Below, in pieces: positions 10,927 through 22,347 of a stretch of 64,000 nt of DNA. The stretch lies in assembly GCA_030737875.1 (NCBI GenBank), contig CM060924.1:146500197-146564196 (forward strand), given 5' to 3'. The DNA is from Allium sativum. Its lineage: Eukaryota; Streptophyta; Magnoliopsida; Asparagales; Amaryllidaceae. Within the stretch, counting starts at the first letter, position 1; every line of letters starts with the position of its first letter. The notes beneath the pieces were generated by a model. The model was not told the DNA's origin. It worked only from the letters and a program-made list of their open reading frames with translations, and made no database searches. Both the position numbers and the translations under genes were made by a program.

Positions 10927-12179
10927 TGTAACACCCCACACCCGCTATGGTCACTCACTAAGGGAATGCCTTAACTTCGGTGGAGCATTTTAAGTGAGTA
11001 TAGAACAGAAAAATTACAACAAGATAGATATAATTACTTGAAAATCTAAAACATCATTTCATAGCAGCAGAAGGTAAACATGTTTAGTTACAACACCATA
11101 AAGAGTCAAGTACTAAATATCCATCCTGATAAAAACATAAGTACATAATCCCTTTACATAAACAATAGCCATAAAAGAAAAGATAAGCTGGGCTTTACAT
11201 CGCGGTCCAAGCTCCAGAAGATAGATAAAGAAATCTGATCAAAGCCCACTAGTGCTAGGCACAACCTGAGGACCTGAGGGGGAAAAAGATAAAAACAACG
11301 GGGTCAGACATAAGTCTGAGTGAGCCCTATAACTTTAACAACACAATCATTAAAGTAATTAGGGTATGATATAAACTTGGCATGGGATGACTGGGGATAA
11401 ATGACTACACTAAGTAGCCAACTAGACATAAGGTAAACTAGGATAACGGTAAAGACGCATCTACCCACCCAAGGATAATTACTAACTGCACCACACTAGT
11501 CATTCCTACTTAAAGGTTGATCCATTCCAAGGACTTAGAAACTTTACCCAGTAGTTCGTGTACCCCTAGCTGACTACATAGGTGCCGTCTTCCCCTATCT
11601 CCACTAGGTGTACCCACTACTCCCAAGCGATCGGCTCCCTACCGTAGGTACCCGTGCTGGCCCCACAATGGGGTGTATCACTCCCCAAAGTGGCAACCCG
11701 ATACAACAAATGGTGCACGGCTTATACCTACACGATGCAACAACGTCTTACCTACCAGCCCGGGTCCACACACGCATATGAAACCCGTGGGACACGCGTT
11801 GCCACCGCTACCCCGTTTTGGCCTCTTATAATCAAGACCAGTACGCGTGTCCCGTCCTCGACATGGGTCGAGCCCAATAAGATACATATGGGTTACTGGT
11901 TGAAATGGGCCCCCACAAGCTACCACCTAAGCTTGTCAATTTATCTAGTGCATCCCACTTAACCCTTTAATCATGTTTAATTACATGTTTCCACTTGGTT
12001 AAGTCTTCTAATCGTATTTTCTATTGCCACCCAAGGCAACCCACTAGATTTCCTCATGCCACCCAAGGTACTTACTTGATTTCCACATGCCACCCAAGGA
12101 ACCCACTTAACCCCTCATGCCCACTACATGCTTATCTGGTTAAGTGTTTCTTAATTGATTAAAAACGTAACCATTGTAA

Positions 12180-12400
12180 AGACCTCTCACATTAGACTAT
12201 CTTTTATGGCAGCTGGATTTGCCGGTTGGATCCGGGCAGCCTTACGCCATAACCGAGTCTAACCTCGTGTCTATACACTTGTCACGTATTTAGTTTGTGA
12301 CTAAGACCTCTCACATTGGGCCAATCATTTGTAGCCGCTGGATTTGCCGGTCGGTTCCGGGCAGTCTTACGCTACAAAAGGGTCCAACCTCGTGTCTTAG
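12180..12400 (-). other. Tandem pair of conserved stem-loops (A, 3' LTR)
   Basis: Modules 12180-12272 and 12301-12400, both bounded by AAGACCTCTCACAT and ACCTCGTGTCT (plus strand). Module one: TTAGACT (12192) pairs with AGTCTAA (ends 12262) and TTATGGC pairs with GCCATAA. Module two: TTGGGCC (12316) pairs with GGTCCAA (ends 12387, one G-U in RNA), TTTGTAGC pairs with GCTACAAA, and CTAAGAC/GTCTTAG closes the base. The apical part GCCCGG/CCGGC can also pair. Arms differ from those of the two solo LTRs but remain complementary. Confidence 0.72.
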
Positions 12401-12600
12401 TCGATTAATTACACCTAATTAATCACCCTCGAATTAATTTTCCCTAATTAATTCCAATTTTAACGATGTACATAATTGACTCAATTATGTCCATCCACTT
12501 TATGGTATGCATAATCATACCAACTTCACACCATTTCATTAACATGTATATTAACCCCATCGTTCCCCACGTAATTCGCTAACATGACATAAAAGGGAAG

Positions 12601-13315
12601 ATTCATCACAAATACAATGGGTTCAACTTGCATAACATTAGCATCAACATGGGTTTAAAGGTGTCAACATGCATATAGCATCAAACCCAACTAGCATAAA
12701 TAATCAACCCAAACTTGCATGAATCACATATGTCATAAAGAGGTTAACTTGCATAAGTTATTCATGTCATACAAAGGGGTAAACTTGCATATGTATGTAT
12801 GACATACAAAGGGGTTAACTTGCATATGTATACCTATCATACTAAGGTGTAAACTTGCACATGTTACTTGCATATAATCAAACACCAAACTTGCATAACA
12901 TGTCATATATGAACTTGCATATAATCATACACCAAACTTGCATAACATATCATGTATGAACTAGCATATAATCATACACCAAACTTGCATATCATGGTGT
13001 CATAATGGATCAATGTTTCTCATATGACTTGCATAACTTGCATAACATCATAAACACATAGCATATGACTTGCATAACTTGCATAACATCACAAACACAT
13101 AGCATATGACTTGCATAACTTGCATAACATCATGAACATGTAGCATATAACTTGCATAACATCATGAACATGTAGCATATGACTTGCATAACTTACATAA
13201 CATCATGAACATGTAGCATATGACGTGCATAACATCATGAACATATAGCACATAACTTGCATAACATGCATAACATCATTAACACATAGCATATAACTTG
13301 CATAACATGCATTGA
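12601..13315. repeat. Minisatellite in A 3' LTR (AACTTGCAT-based)
   Basis: Overlapping tandem units built on (A/T)ACTTGCATAACAT; the right half has a 41-base unit (AACATCATAAACACATAGCATATG + ACTTGCATA x2), the left half a 47-base unit with ATAATCATACACCAA. The counterpart at 20885-21605 differs by gain and loss of ACTTGCATA-sized steps. Confidence 0.9.
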
Positions 13316-13566
13316 TCCACATTCATAGCCATAACCTCATTATATCCTATCATAATCATTTCAATAATTGGTCATTAAGGCTATAGAAAACTCACAACTT
13401 GTTGATTAGCACTCCTAAGAAGAAGATTAAGTAGCTAGAGTTGATTAGTAGTTGATTTGAGAGACTATCTTCTTCTCCAATTTGATGGAGGCTCCTTCAA
13501 GTTGCATTTTGACGGCATGACGGCATTGTTTCTATTTTTAGTATGAATTAGGGTAGTCTTAGGGTG

Positions 13567-13575
13567 TATTTATAG
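13567..13575 (-). promoter_or_regulatory. TATA box of A 3' LTR
   Basis: CTATAAATA on the minus strand. The same motif is at the same place in the 5' LTR (21860-21868). Transcription would start near 13540. Confidence 0.7.
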
Positions 13576-13705
13576 AGTAGTTAGGTGTTTTAGGCCATTA
13601 GATTAACCTAAATCAGATTAGAGCCGTCAGATCTCGTCCTAGCCACCAAAACCCAGCCCAAAAGCCAAGCAGGTGCACCCAGGTCACCTGGGCTCGACCA
13701 GGGAG

Positions 13706-13788
13706 GTCGACCCCCAGGTCGACCCTAGGGTCGACTCCCCAGTCGACCTGGTGGGCAGGTCGACTCCCCAGTCGACCCCCAGGTCGAC
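13706..13788. promoter_or_regulatory. Seven phased GTCGAC palindromes upstream of A promoter
   Basis: GTCGAC begins at 13706, 13718, 13730, 13742, 13759, 13771 and 13783: steps of 12, 12, 12, 17, 12, 12. A CTCGAC precedes the set. The segment is strongly GC- and CpG-rich within AT-rich DNA and lies 130-220 bases upstream (sense) of the TATA box. It is a candidate protein-binding or methylation-target cluster; the function is inference. Confidence 0.7.
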
Positions 13789-14048
13789 CCCCTGGGTCTG
13801 GCGGGAATTTTCCCGCCACTTCTGAAAATTGAAAATTTTGTTTTAAAATATGTTTTTAAATTTATGAAAACTTCTTTGGGCCTTGTCGGGGTCATACGGA
13901 CTCCGATTTTCAAAAACTCGGACTCTATTTCGCGTATTTTTCCGAGACGAACGCAATGGTATAGCCCGTTTCCCCTGGTTCAGATTTTAAAATTTAATTC
14001 TGCCCTATTTTATATTATAGCAAGTTATTCAACATACGGGGTATTACA

Positions 14049-14061
14049 TTCTCCCCTACTT
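14049..14061 (-). promoter_or_regulatory. Polypurine tract of element A
   Basis: Sense AAGTAGGGGAGAA directly before the 3' LTR, preceded by CGGGGACAAAATCC, the usual context in Tekay/Del elements. It primes plus-strand DNA synthesis. Confidence 0.9.
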
Positions 14062-14574
14062 AAAGGATTTTGTCCCCGAAATCTCTAAGTCAAGAAGAAC
14101 GTATCCTACCAACCAAACAACCATCTACTCAAACCATCAAACACTGGCATCCATTGTCCTTAGAGTTTCTAATGCTGTATGAACATATGCAAAGAGTGTG
14201 TGTATATGTTCCTTGTCTAATGCAAAATCACGCGGTCTACTGATTCAGTTGACCTCCTTAATGCAAACCATGATAGTGCCATGCATCCAATATGTATGCG
14301 CAAGAACTCTATCGACACATACTATTTCTACATGAGTGCACAATCATTCAGCAAAATGCATCATCCATATGATAACACAACCATTATACATCCATTAATA
14401 TAGCTACCTACACACAATTTATGCAATATGCAATATGAAGTGATTGAGCCGATCTAGTGCCTAGAGTGTGTGTATATGTATCCACGAGCAACCACTAGCA
14501 ACCACTTGCATCCACACGCATCCATCAATCATAACATGTCTCAAACAAATGTTTCAACCATAGGTTTACCCTAT
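14062..14574 (-). other. 3' untranslated region of element A
   Basis: About 510 bases between the pol stop and the PPT. No coding frame is supported. Short CAACCACTAGCAACCACTTGCATCC-like direct repeats are seen near 14485-14525. Confidence 0.7.
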
Positions 14575-17500
14575 CTAAAGGTCAAAGGTACCAATGAGAG
14601 GACATACTAAAGATAAGATAAGTACTAGACAAACGATAAAGGAGAAGTTAAAAGACATACCCTCAAAAAGGAATGGGTATAATGAACGCATCTTCGCTTC
14701 TGTCTCCCAAGTAGCATCGCTCTCATCTTCTCCCCATTGCACTTTGACTAGCCGCACCTCTCTGTTCCTTAACTTCCTAATCTCTGACCCAAGGATGCGG
14801 GTAGGAGCTCGTCGAATAGTCGCATCACGCTCTACCTCCACTTCCCTAAGCAAGCTCGGCTCTACCACCTCTGCGGTCTCATGTAGGCACTTCCTCAAAT
14901 GTGACAAATGGAATACGTCATGTACCCCACTAAGTCTCTCGGGTAGATCCACTCTATATGCCATCCGTCCAATCCTTTCCTTAATAGGAAACGGCCCAAC
15001 AAATCTTGGAGCTAACTTCCCAACGGACCCAAAGCGAACTACATTCCGTAATGGAGATACTTTGACAAATACCATGTCCCCAACATCAAACTCAAGATCC
15101 GTCCTTCTCTTATCCATGTAAGATTTCTGCCTATCCTGCGCTGCTTTCATCCTTCTTCGAATCAAATCAATCTTTTCCGAAGTCTCTCTAACCATATCGG
15201 GCCCAAGCAAGATCTTATCCGTAGATTCCCACCAACATGTAGGTGATCGACAAGGCCTTCCATAAAGAGCTTCAAAAGGAGCCATACCAATACTGGACTG
15301 AAAGCTGCTATTATACGCGAACTCCACCAATGGAAGATGCTCTTCCCATGTACCTCCAAAATCCAAGGTACAAAGCCTCAAAAGGTCTTCTAGAACACGA
15401 TTCACCCTCTCGGTCTGGCCGTCCGTCTGAGGATGATATGCGGTGCTCAAACACAACTGAGTCCCCACTGCTTCTTGCAAACTTTTCCAAAACTCGCTAG
15501 TGAAGATGGGATCTCGATCACTCACTATGCTAGAGGGTACCCCATGCAATCGAACTATCTCTCGAAGGTATACTGAAGCTAGCCATGGAGCATTCCTCTT
15601 GCTCTTTACAGGTATGAAATGGGCGCTTTTAGTAAGTCTGTCTACCACAACCCAAATTCCCGTATTACCCTTTCTCGATCTGGGTAACCCGTCAATAAAA
15701 TCCATCGAGACGCTATCCCACTTCCATTGCGGAACTTCCAATGGGTGAAGCAACCCACCTGGTTTCTTTTGCTCCGCTTTCACTTGTTGGCACACCAAGC
15801 ATCTAGCGACATACTCGGCCACATCTTTCTTCATACCGCCCCAAAAGAAAACTCGCCTCATGTCTTGGTATATCTTGTCCCCACTGGGATGAATGGTCAT
15901 CCTAGAACGGTGTGCATCATCAAGAGTAGCCTTCCTCAAACCCTCGTCTTGCGGTACAGAAAGTCTACCGTCTCTACGCAAGCACCCCCTATCGTCTAGG
16001 GTGTACCTACTCAAATGGCTGGACGACTCCCCCCTTATGAGCCTCTCTACTAACTCAACCAACTGTGGGTCGTCCCACTGTGCCTCGCCAATCCGTCACA
16101 AAAGAGTAGGTCTGACCTCCAAGGATGCTAGAAAACCGGGTATATAATCAACGGAAGGTCTGAAATCAAACATCGAGATAAATTCCAAGCTTCGTCGTTC
16201 CACGAACAATGGACTCAAGGACAACCTTTTTCTACCCAAGGCGTCCGCCACCACGTTACCCTTGCCAGGGGTATACGCTATCTCGAAATCATAGGATGCT
16301 AAGAACTCCATCCACCTTTGCTGTCTCAAGTTCAAATGCTTCTGAGAAAACAAGTATTTCAATGATTTGTGGTCGGTGAACAATTCGAATCTCTCTCCCA
16401 AAAGATAATGGCGTCAAATCTTAAGCGCAAAAACAATAGCGGCCAACTCTAAATCATGGGTAGGGTAATTTTTCTCATGCTTTCTCAACTGCCTTCCACC
16501 ATAGGCTATTACCCTTCCCTCTTGCATTAAGACTGCGCCCAGTCCAGTCCCACAAGCATCGGTATAGACAACAAATGGCTTACTCCCATCTGGCAACACT
16601 AAGACTGGAGCTGTGGTTAAAGCTCTCTTTAACCGTCGGAACGCATCATCACAATCTACGTCCCATGTGAAGACTAGATTCTTCTTTGTCAAGCGAGTTA
16701 ATGGGGCTGATATCTTCGCGAAGTCCTTGATAAACTTCCTATAGTAGCCAGCCAACCCCAGGAAACTCCTCACCTCGGTAGCATTCTTCGGAACCTTCCA
16801 ATCTTGAATGGACACTACCTTCGCGGGATCCACAGCTATCCCTTCCTTGGAGACCACGTGCCCCAAGAACCGCACTTCCTTCCTCCAGAAGTGACATTTA
16901 GAGAATTTAGCCTTAAGGCTATGTGCTCGAAGAGTCTCCAACACTTCCCTAAGATGTAGGGCATGCTCTTCATCACTCTTAGAAAATACTAAGATGTCAT
17001 CCACAAAGACCACCACGAATTTATTAAGGAACTCCCTGAACACCCTACTCATCAAATCAACAAAGTATGCAGGGGCGTTCGTCAACCCAAATGGCATCAC
17101 CAGCCACTCATAGAAACCATCCGGAGTCCTAAAGGCAGTCTTGTCTATGCTATCCTCAGCCACCCTCAACTGATGAAACCTCGTGGCCAAGTCCAACTGG
17201 GAAAATACTGAAGCGCCAACCAACTGATCAAAAAGTTCATCTATCCTCGGCAATGGGTGTCTATTCTTCTTTGTGAGCTTGTTGAGTTCTCTATAGTCTA
17301 CACAAAGTCTGAGGGACCCATCCGCCTTCGTAGCAAAAACTACTGGAGCACCCCACTCCGATATACTTCGTCTTATGAACCCCTTCTCAAGCAACTCCCC
17401 TACTTGCTTATGGAGTTCCCTCCTCTCACGAGGAGCCATGTGGCGCACGGGTAAAGATACTGGTTTAGCATTATCCACCAGATATATTCGGAAGTCAATC

Positions 17501-17877
17501 TCCCGCTTCGGAGGTAAGCCCTTCACCTCCTCAAACACATCCGGGTACTCCCAGACCACTCTAACAGATCGCAAACTCTCGACCGAAGCGTTAAGCGATT
17601 CAAGATAATTTAGCATAACAGAATCCATGGGATTACAAGAGATCTCGAGAGTGTTCCCCAAGCGGGTCATAAGCCTAACAACTCTCCTTTCACAATCAAG
17701 AACGGCACCATTACTGGATAACCAGTCCATGCCCAAAATCAACCCATAGCCCGTGAACCCCAAAACAAAAGCATCACATCTAAACTCAATGCTAAGTATA
17801 GAAATATTCAAACCCAAACATATCATGGACAAATAAGTGGAGCACCCCAAATGGGTTTGAAACAACCAAGGGATCAT
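14575..17877 (-). pseudogene. pol: Pol of element A (end of PR, RT, RNase H, integrase, chromodomain)
   Basis: One reading frame broken by TGA at 16416-16414 (where homologues have W of K-x-W-R-H-Y-L-L-G) and TGA at 16098-16096 (after R-P-T-L-L). Domains in sense order: G-M-D-W-L end of protease near 17730; RT with [11 protein letters not shown] near 17300 and catalytic F-V-D-D near 17010; RNase H with [10 protein letters not shown] near 16560; integrase HHCC near 15900-15790, catalytic core with D-F-I-D-G-L-P near 15690, S-D-R-D-P-I-F near 15510 and T-E-R-V-N-R-V near 15405; chromodomain-like C terminus near 14760-14660. The start at 17877 is only where this frame opens: protease is entered from the gag frame by a one-base shift at 17845-17848. 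The breaks make it non-functional although every catalytic residue examined remains. Confidence 0.92.
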
Positions 17878-19015
17878 CTACTAGACTGGTGTCTAAGTGA
17901 AGTGACTCAACTAATGATGATGAGATAAACGAATGCGATGCGCCAGAGTCAAACAATGTACGGACAGGATGATCAAATAGAAAAACCAGACTTTCAACGG
18001 AAATAGTTCTACCTCTTTCCTGAGTTGGTGGAACCGCGAAAGCCTGAACTTGCCCGCTTGCCTGACCCGGTGCCATAAGAGCTTCCACCTGTCCTCCTGA
18101 GGTAGATCCCGTCCTTTGCCCCTTCTTAGGGCAATCCTTCACTAGATGCCCTGCTTCGCCACAGTGATAGCAGCCAGTCTTCTTCTTCTTCTGACAATCT
18201 TTGCTTAGGTGGCCTGGTATCCCGCAAGTGAAGCACTTCTTCTTCCCCTTGCCATCGTTGCCTTTCCCACCTTTGTTTTGTTGCTGTTGAGGTCTCTTTT
18301 GATCTCCCTTCTTCTCGGGTGCCTTATTAGCATTGGGACCCTTCTCTTCCTCATGCATGAGTGCCATGTCAACTAGCTTCTCAAAGGTGGCCCCCATAGG
18401 GATATGATTCATAGCCAATCCATGCATCGGTTCATTCAAGCCTTTAACGAACCTCAAAGCCCTCTTCTCCGGTGTATTCACCATGTCTATGCCAAACCTT
18501 GCCAATTGATTAAACTTGTTGACATATTCCTTCACCGAGAGATTTCCTTGCTTTAGAGTCAAGAACCTTTCCATATACAAGTTTTCCTCCGCCCTTGAGA
18601 GAAACTTTGCCACAAATCTTTGCCTGAAATCAGCCCAAGAGTCAACGGGGCGTTCTCCATTAGTGACCTCCCACCAGAATGAGGCCTCTCCCTTCATTAA
18701 CCAAGAAGCTAACTTGACTTTCTTTCCTTCTTCCATCTCAAAGATGTCTATCAACTCTTCCACCTCCTTAAGCCAATCTCTAGCCTCCACAAAAGTTTCT
18801 GATCCTTGAAAAGGTTTCCCTCCCATAGCTTTAAATTCCTTGCAAGTCTTAGCAAAAGTATCCGTGCGAGGAGGAGGAGGGGGAGGAGGAAGATCGGGTG
18901 CTACTGTTGGTGGAGGAACATTTGCTGGACCCGCAGTGGCGGCCCTAGCCTCCATCAATCTCCTATACCATACTGGTATCGTCACACCCTCCGGAAAGTT
19001 AAGATCTTCAGCCAT
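17792..19015 (-). pseudogene. gag: Gag and start of protease of element A
   Basis: 407 codons from ATG 19015. A proline-rich N terminus is followed by the capsid (F-K-A-M-G-G-K-P-F-Q-G near 18820, A-S-F-W-W-E near 18680, L-K-Q-G-N-L-S-V near 18540), two CCHC zinc knuckles C-F-T-C-G..H..C and C-Y-H-C-G..H..C (about 18240-18110) and the aspartic protease site L-F-D-S-G-A-S (about 17960). The last 20 or so codons are out of frame: a CCCC run at 17845-17848 has one base more than expected from B, shifting out of the protease-RT frame. That looks like a mutation and not a programmed frameshift, because B and C have gag and protease in one frame. Gag packages the RNA; the protease cuts the polyprotein. 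Confidence 0.9.
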
Positions 19016-19016
19016 G

Positions 19017-19192
19017 CTGAAACGAAAAAGGAAAGATTCAAAACGGAGAATTCGAAAGATAAAGATATGGCTATTGGGGATTATGCTTTTCTTTCAAAAA
19101 CTTTTCTCTTTAAAGACATGTTTTTGAAAATACTTCTTCCAAAAATGTTTTTAGAAAAATAGTTTTCTAAAATTTTTATCTGTTCTGGTAAC
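19017..19192 (-). other. Possible leader intron of element A
   Basis: Sense GAAG|GTTACC five bases after the PBS at one end, and CCTTTTTCGTTTCAG|C directly before the gag ATG at the other, giving a 176-base intron candidate. Elements B and C have the same layout. The donor side overlaps sequence that may only extend tRNA complementarity. Confidence 0.4.
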
Positions 19193-19196
19193 CTTC

Positions 19197-19208
19197 GCTC
19201 TGATACCA
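19197..19208 (-). promoter_or_regulatory. Primer-binding site of element A
   Basis: Sense TGGTATCAGAGC, perfectly complementary to the 3' end of initiator-Met tRNA, two bases after the 5' LTR. Confidence 0.95.
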
Positions 19209-20462
19209 CGTGTAACACCCCACACCCACTAAGGTCACTCACTAAGGGAATGCCTTAACTTCGGTGGAGCATTTTAAGCGAGTATAGAACAGAAAAATTA
19301 CAACAAGACAGATATAAATACTTGAAAATCTAAAACATCATTTCATAGCAGCAGAAGGTAAACATGTTTAGTTACAACACCATAAAGAGTCAAGTACTAA
19401 ATATCCATCCTGATAAAAACATAAGTACATAATCCCTCTACATAAACAATAGCCATAAAAGAAAAGATAAGCTGGGCTTTACATCACGGTCCAAGCTCCA
19501 GAAGATAGATAAAGAAATTTGATCAAAGCCCACTAGTGCTAGGCCCAACCTGAGGACCTGAGGGGGAAAAAGATAAAAACAACGGGGTCAGACATAAGTC
19601 TGAGTGAGCCCTATAACTTTAACAACACAATCATTAAAGTAATTAGGGTATGATATAAACTTGGCACGGGATGACTGGGGATAAATGACTACACTAAGTA
19701 GCCAACTAGACATAAGGTGAACTAGGATAACGGTAAAGACGCATCTACACACCCAAGGATAATTACTAACTGCACCACACCAGTCATTCCTACTTAAAGG
19801 TTGATCCCTCCCAAGGACTTAGAAACTTTACCCAGTAGTTTGTGTACCCCTAGCTGACTACATAGGTGCCGTCTGCCCCTATCTCCACTAGGGGTACCCA
19901 CTACTCCCAAGCGATCGGCTCCCTACCGTAGGTACCCGTGCTGGCCCCACAATGGGGTGTATCACTCCCCAAAGTGGCAACCCGATACAACAAATGGTGC
20001 ACGGCTTATACCTACACGATGCAACAACGTCTTACCTACCAGCCCGGGTCCACACACGCATATGAAACCCGTTGGACTCGCGTTGCCACCGCTACCCCGT
20101 TTTGGCCTCTTATAATCAAGACCAGTATGCGTGTCCCGTCCTCGACATGGGTCGAGCCCAATAAGATACATATGGGTTACTGGTTGAAATGGGCCCCCAC
20201 AAGCTACCACCTAAGCTTGTCAATTTATCTAGTGCATCCCACTTAACCCTTTAATCATGTTTAATTACATGTTTCCACTTGGTTAAGTCTTCTAATCGTA
20301 TTTTCTATTGCCACCCAAGGCAACCCACTAGATTTCCTCATGCCACTCAAGGCACTTACTTGATTTCCACATGCCACCCAAGGCACCCACTTAACCCCTC
20401 ATGCCCACTACATGCTTATCTGGTTAAGTGTTTCTTAATTGATTAAAAACGTAACCATTGTA

Positions 20463-20684
20463 AAGACCTCTCACATTAGACTATCTTTTATGGCAGCTGG
20501 ATTTGCCGGTTGGGTCCGGGCAGCCTTACGCCATAACCGAGTCTAACCTCGTGTCTATACACTTGTCACGTATTTAGTTTGAGCCTAAGACCTCTCACAT
20601 TGGGCCAATCATTTGTAGCCGCTGGATTTGTCGGTCGGTTCCGGACAGTCTTACGCTACAAAAGGGTCCAACCTCGTGTCTTAG
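20463..20684 (-). other. Tandem pair of conserved stem-loops (A, 5' LTR)
   Basis: Copies of the modules at 12180-12400, with arms TTAGACT (20476)/AGTCTAA (ends 20546) and TTGGGCC (20600)/GGTCCAA (ends 20671). About 1.2-1.4 kb downstream of the TATA box and before the PBS, so present in the element's leader RNA. Confidence 0.72.
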
Positions 20685-20884
20685 TCGATTAATTACACCT
20701 AATTAATCACCCCCGAATTAATTTTCCCTAATTAATTTTAATTTTAACGATGTACATAATTGACTCAATTATGTCCATCCACTTTATGGTATGCATAATC
20801 ATACCAACTTCACACCATTTCATTAACATGTATATTAACCCCATCGTTCCCCACGTAATTCGCTAACATGACATAAAAGGGAAG

Positions 20885-21605
20885 ATTCATCACAAATACA
20901 ATGGGTTCAACTTGCATAACATTAGCATCAACATGGGTTTAAAGGTGTCAACATGCATATAGCATCAAACCCAACTAGCATAAATAATCAACCCAAACAT
21001 GCATGAATCACGTATGTCATAAAGAGGTTAACTTGCATAAGTTATTCATGTCATACAAAGGGGTAAACTTGCATATGTATGTATGACATACAAAGGGGTT
21101 AACTTGCAAATGTATGCCTATCATACTAAGGTGTAAACTTGCACATGTTACTTGCATATAATCAAACACCAAACTTGCATAACATGTCATATATGAACTT
21201 GCATATAATCATACACCAAACCTGCATAACATATCATGTATGAACTAGCATATAATCATACACCAAACTTGCATATCATGGTGTCATGATGGATCAATGT
21301 TTCTCATATGACTTGCATAACTTGCATAACATCATAAACACATAGCATATGACTTGCATAACTTGCATAACATCACAAACACATAGCATATGACTTGCAT
21401 AACATCATGAACATGTAGCATATGACTTGCATAACTTGCATAACATCATGAACATGTAGCATATGACTTGCATAACTTACATAACATCATGAACATGTAG
21501 CATATGACTTGCATAACTTGCATAACATCATGAACATATAGCACATAACTTGCATAACATGCATAACATCATTAACACATAGCATATAACTTGCATAACA
21601 TGCAT
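20885..21605. repeat. Minisatellite in A 5' LTR
   Basis: Counterpart of 12601-13315. It differs by several steps of about 9 and 41 bases (for example an extra ACTTGCATA in units near 21430 and 21515). Confidence 0.9.
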
Positions 21606-21859
21606 TGATCCACATTCATAGCCATAACCTCATTATATCCTATCATAATCATTTCAATAATTGGTCATTACGGCTATAGAAAACTCACAACTTGTTGATT
21701 AGCACTCCTAAGAAGAAGATTAAGTTGCTAGAGTTGATTAGTAGTTGATTTGAGAGACTATCTTCTTCTACAATTTGATGGAGGCTCCTTCAAGTTGCAT
21801 TTTGATGGCATGACGGCATTGTTTCTATTTTTAGTATGAATTAGGGTAGTCTTAGGGTG

Positions 21860-21868
21860 TATTTATAG
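21860..21868 (-). promoter_or_regulatory. TATA box of A 5' LTR
   Basis: Minus-strand CTATAAATA in the same position as in the 3' LTR; this is the copy that would drive the full-length RNA. Confidence 0.7.
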
Positions 21869-21999
21869 AGTAGTTAGGTGTTTTAGGCCATTAGATTAAC
21901 CCTAAACCAGATTAGAGCCGTCAGATCTCGTCCTAGCCACCAAAACCCAGCCCAAAAGCCAAGCAGGTGCACCCAGGTCACCTGGGCTCGACCAGGGAG

Positions 22000-22082
22000 G
22001 TCGACCCCTAGGTCGACCCTAGGGTCGACTCCCCAGTCGACCTGGTGGGCAGGTCGACTCCCCAGTCGACCCCCAGGTCGAC
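22000..22082. promoter_or_regulatory. Seven phased GTCGAC palindromes (A 5' LTR)
   Basis: GTCGAC begins at 22000, 22012, 22024, 22036, 22053, 22065 and 22077, the same 12/12/12/17/12/12 spacing as in the 3' LTR, with all seven hexamers intact. Upstream of the TATA box at 21868. Confidence 0.7.
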
Positions 22083-22347
22083 CCTCTGGGTCTGGCGGGA
22101 ATTTTCCCGCCACTTCTGAAAATTGAAATTTTTGTTTTAAAATCTGTTTTTAAATTTCTGAAAATTTCTTTGGGCCTTATCGGGGTCATACGGACTCTGA
22201 TTTTCGAAAACTCGGACTCTATTTCGCGTATTTTTCCGAGACGAACGCAATGGCATAGCCCGTTTCCCCTGGTTCAGAATTTAAAATTTAATTCTGCCCT
22301 TTTTTATATTATAGCAAGTTATTCAACATACGGGGTGTTGCAATAAT

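Larger units (their letters stand above)
10927..14048 (-). repeat. 3' LTR of element A (3122 bp)
   Basis: TGTAACACC...ATTACA on the plus strand; in the sense direction it starts TGTAATACCCCG. It aligns over its full length with 19211-22342. From the sense start it carries a GTCGAC palindrome cluster (13788-13706), TATA box (13575-13567), a tandem minisatellite (about 13315-12601), a stem-loop pair (12400-12180) and a terminal segment shared with the other gypsy LTRs of the window. The open frames at 11654-11962 and 11678-11926 repeat in the other LTR and look like chance frames in GC-richer DNA. Confidence 0.93.
10927..22342 (-). mobile_element. Element A: full-length Tekay-like gypsy retrotransposon
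   Basis: An 11.4-kb element on the minus strand, flanked by perfect 5-bp TSDs ATAAT (10922-10926 and 22343-22347) inside H gag. Order in the sense direction: 5' LTR 22342-19211, PBS 19208-19197, gag 19015, pol ending at 14575, PPT 14061-14049, 3' LTR 14048-10927. The LTRs differ by roughly 2-3% in the parts compared by eye, plus changes in an internal minisatellite, so A is older than B. Lineage rests on domain order PR-RT-RH-INT, the chromodomain-type C terminus ([16 protein letters not shown]) and the PPT context (CGGGGACAAAATCC before the purine tract). Pol carries a frameshift and two stops, so the copy is non-autonomous now. Confidence 0.95.
19211..22342 (-). repeat. 5' LTR of element A (3132 bp)
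   Basis: Pairs with 10927-14048 over its whole length. Same internal parts: stem-loop pair, minisatellite, TATA box and GTCGAC cluster. In the stem-loops, differences from the sister LTR (TGGGTCC for TGGATCC, TTTGTCGG for TTTGCCGG, CCGGACAG for CCGGGCAG) fall in the apical part, not in the arms. Confidence 0.93.

Noticed and set aside
11654..11962. 102-codon frame in the A LTR, repeated at 19938-20246
   Set aside because: LTR sequence, opposite to the sense strand, with an equally long frame on the other strand; no recognisable domain.
17792..17877. Programmed frameshift between gag and pol of A
   Set aside because: The shift lies inside protease at a CCCC run, not between domains, and B has no shift there; a one-base insertion is simpler.
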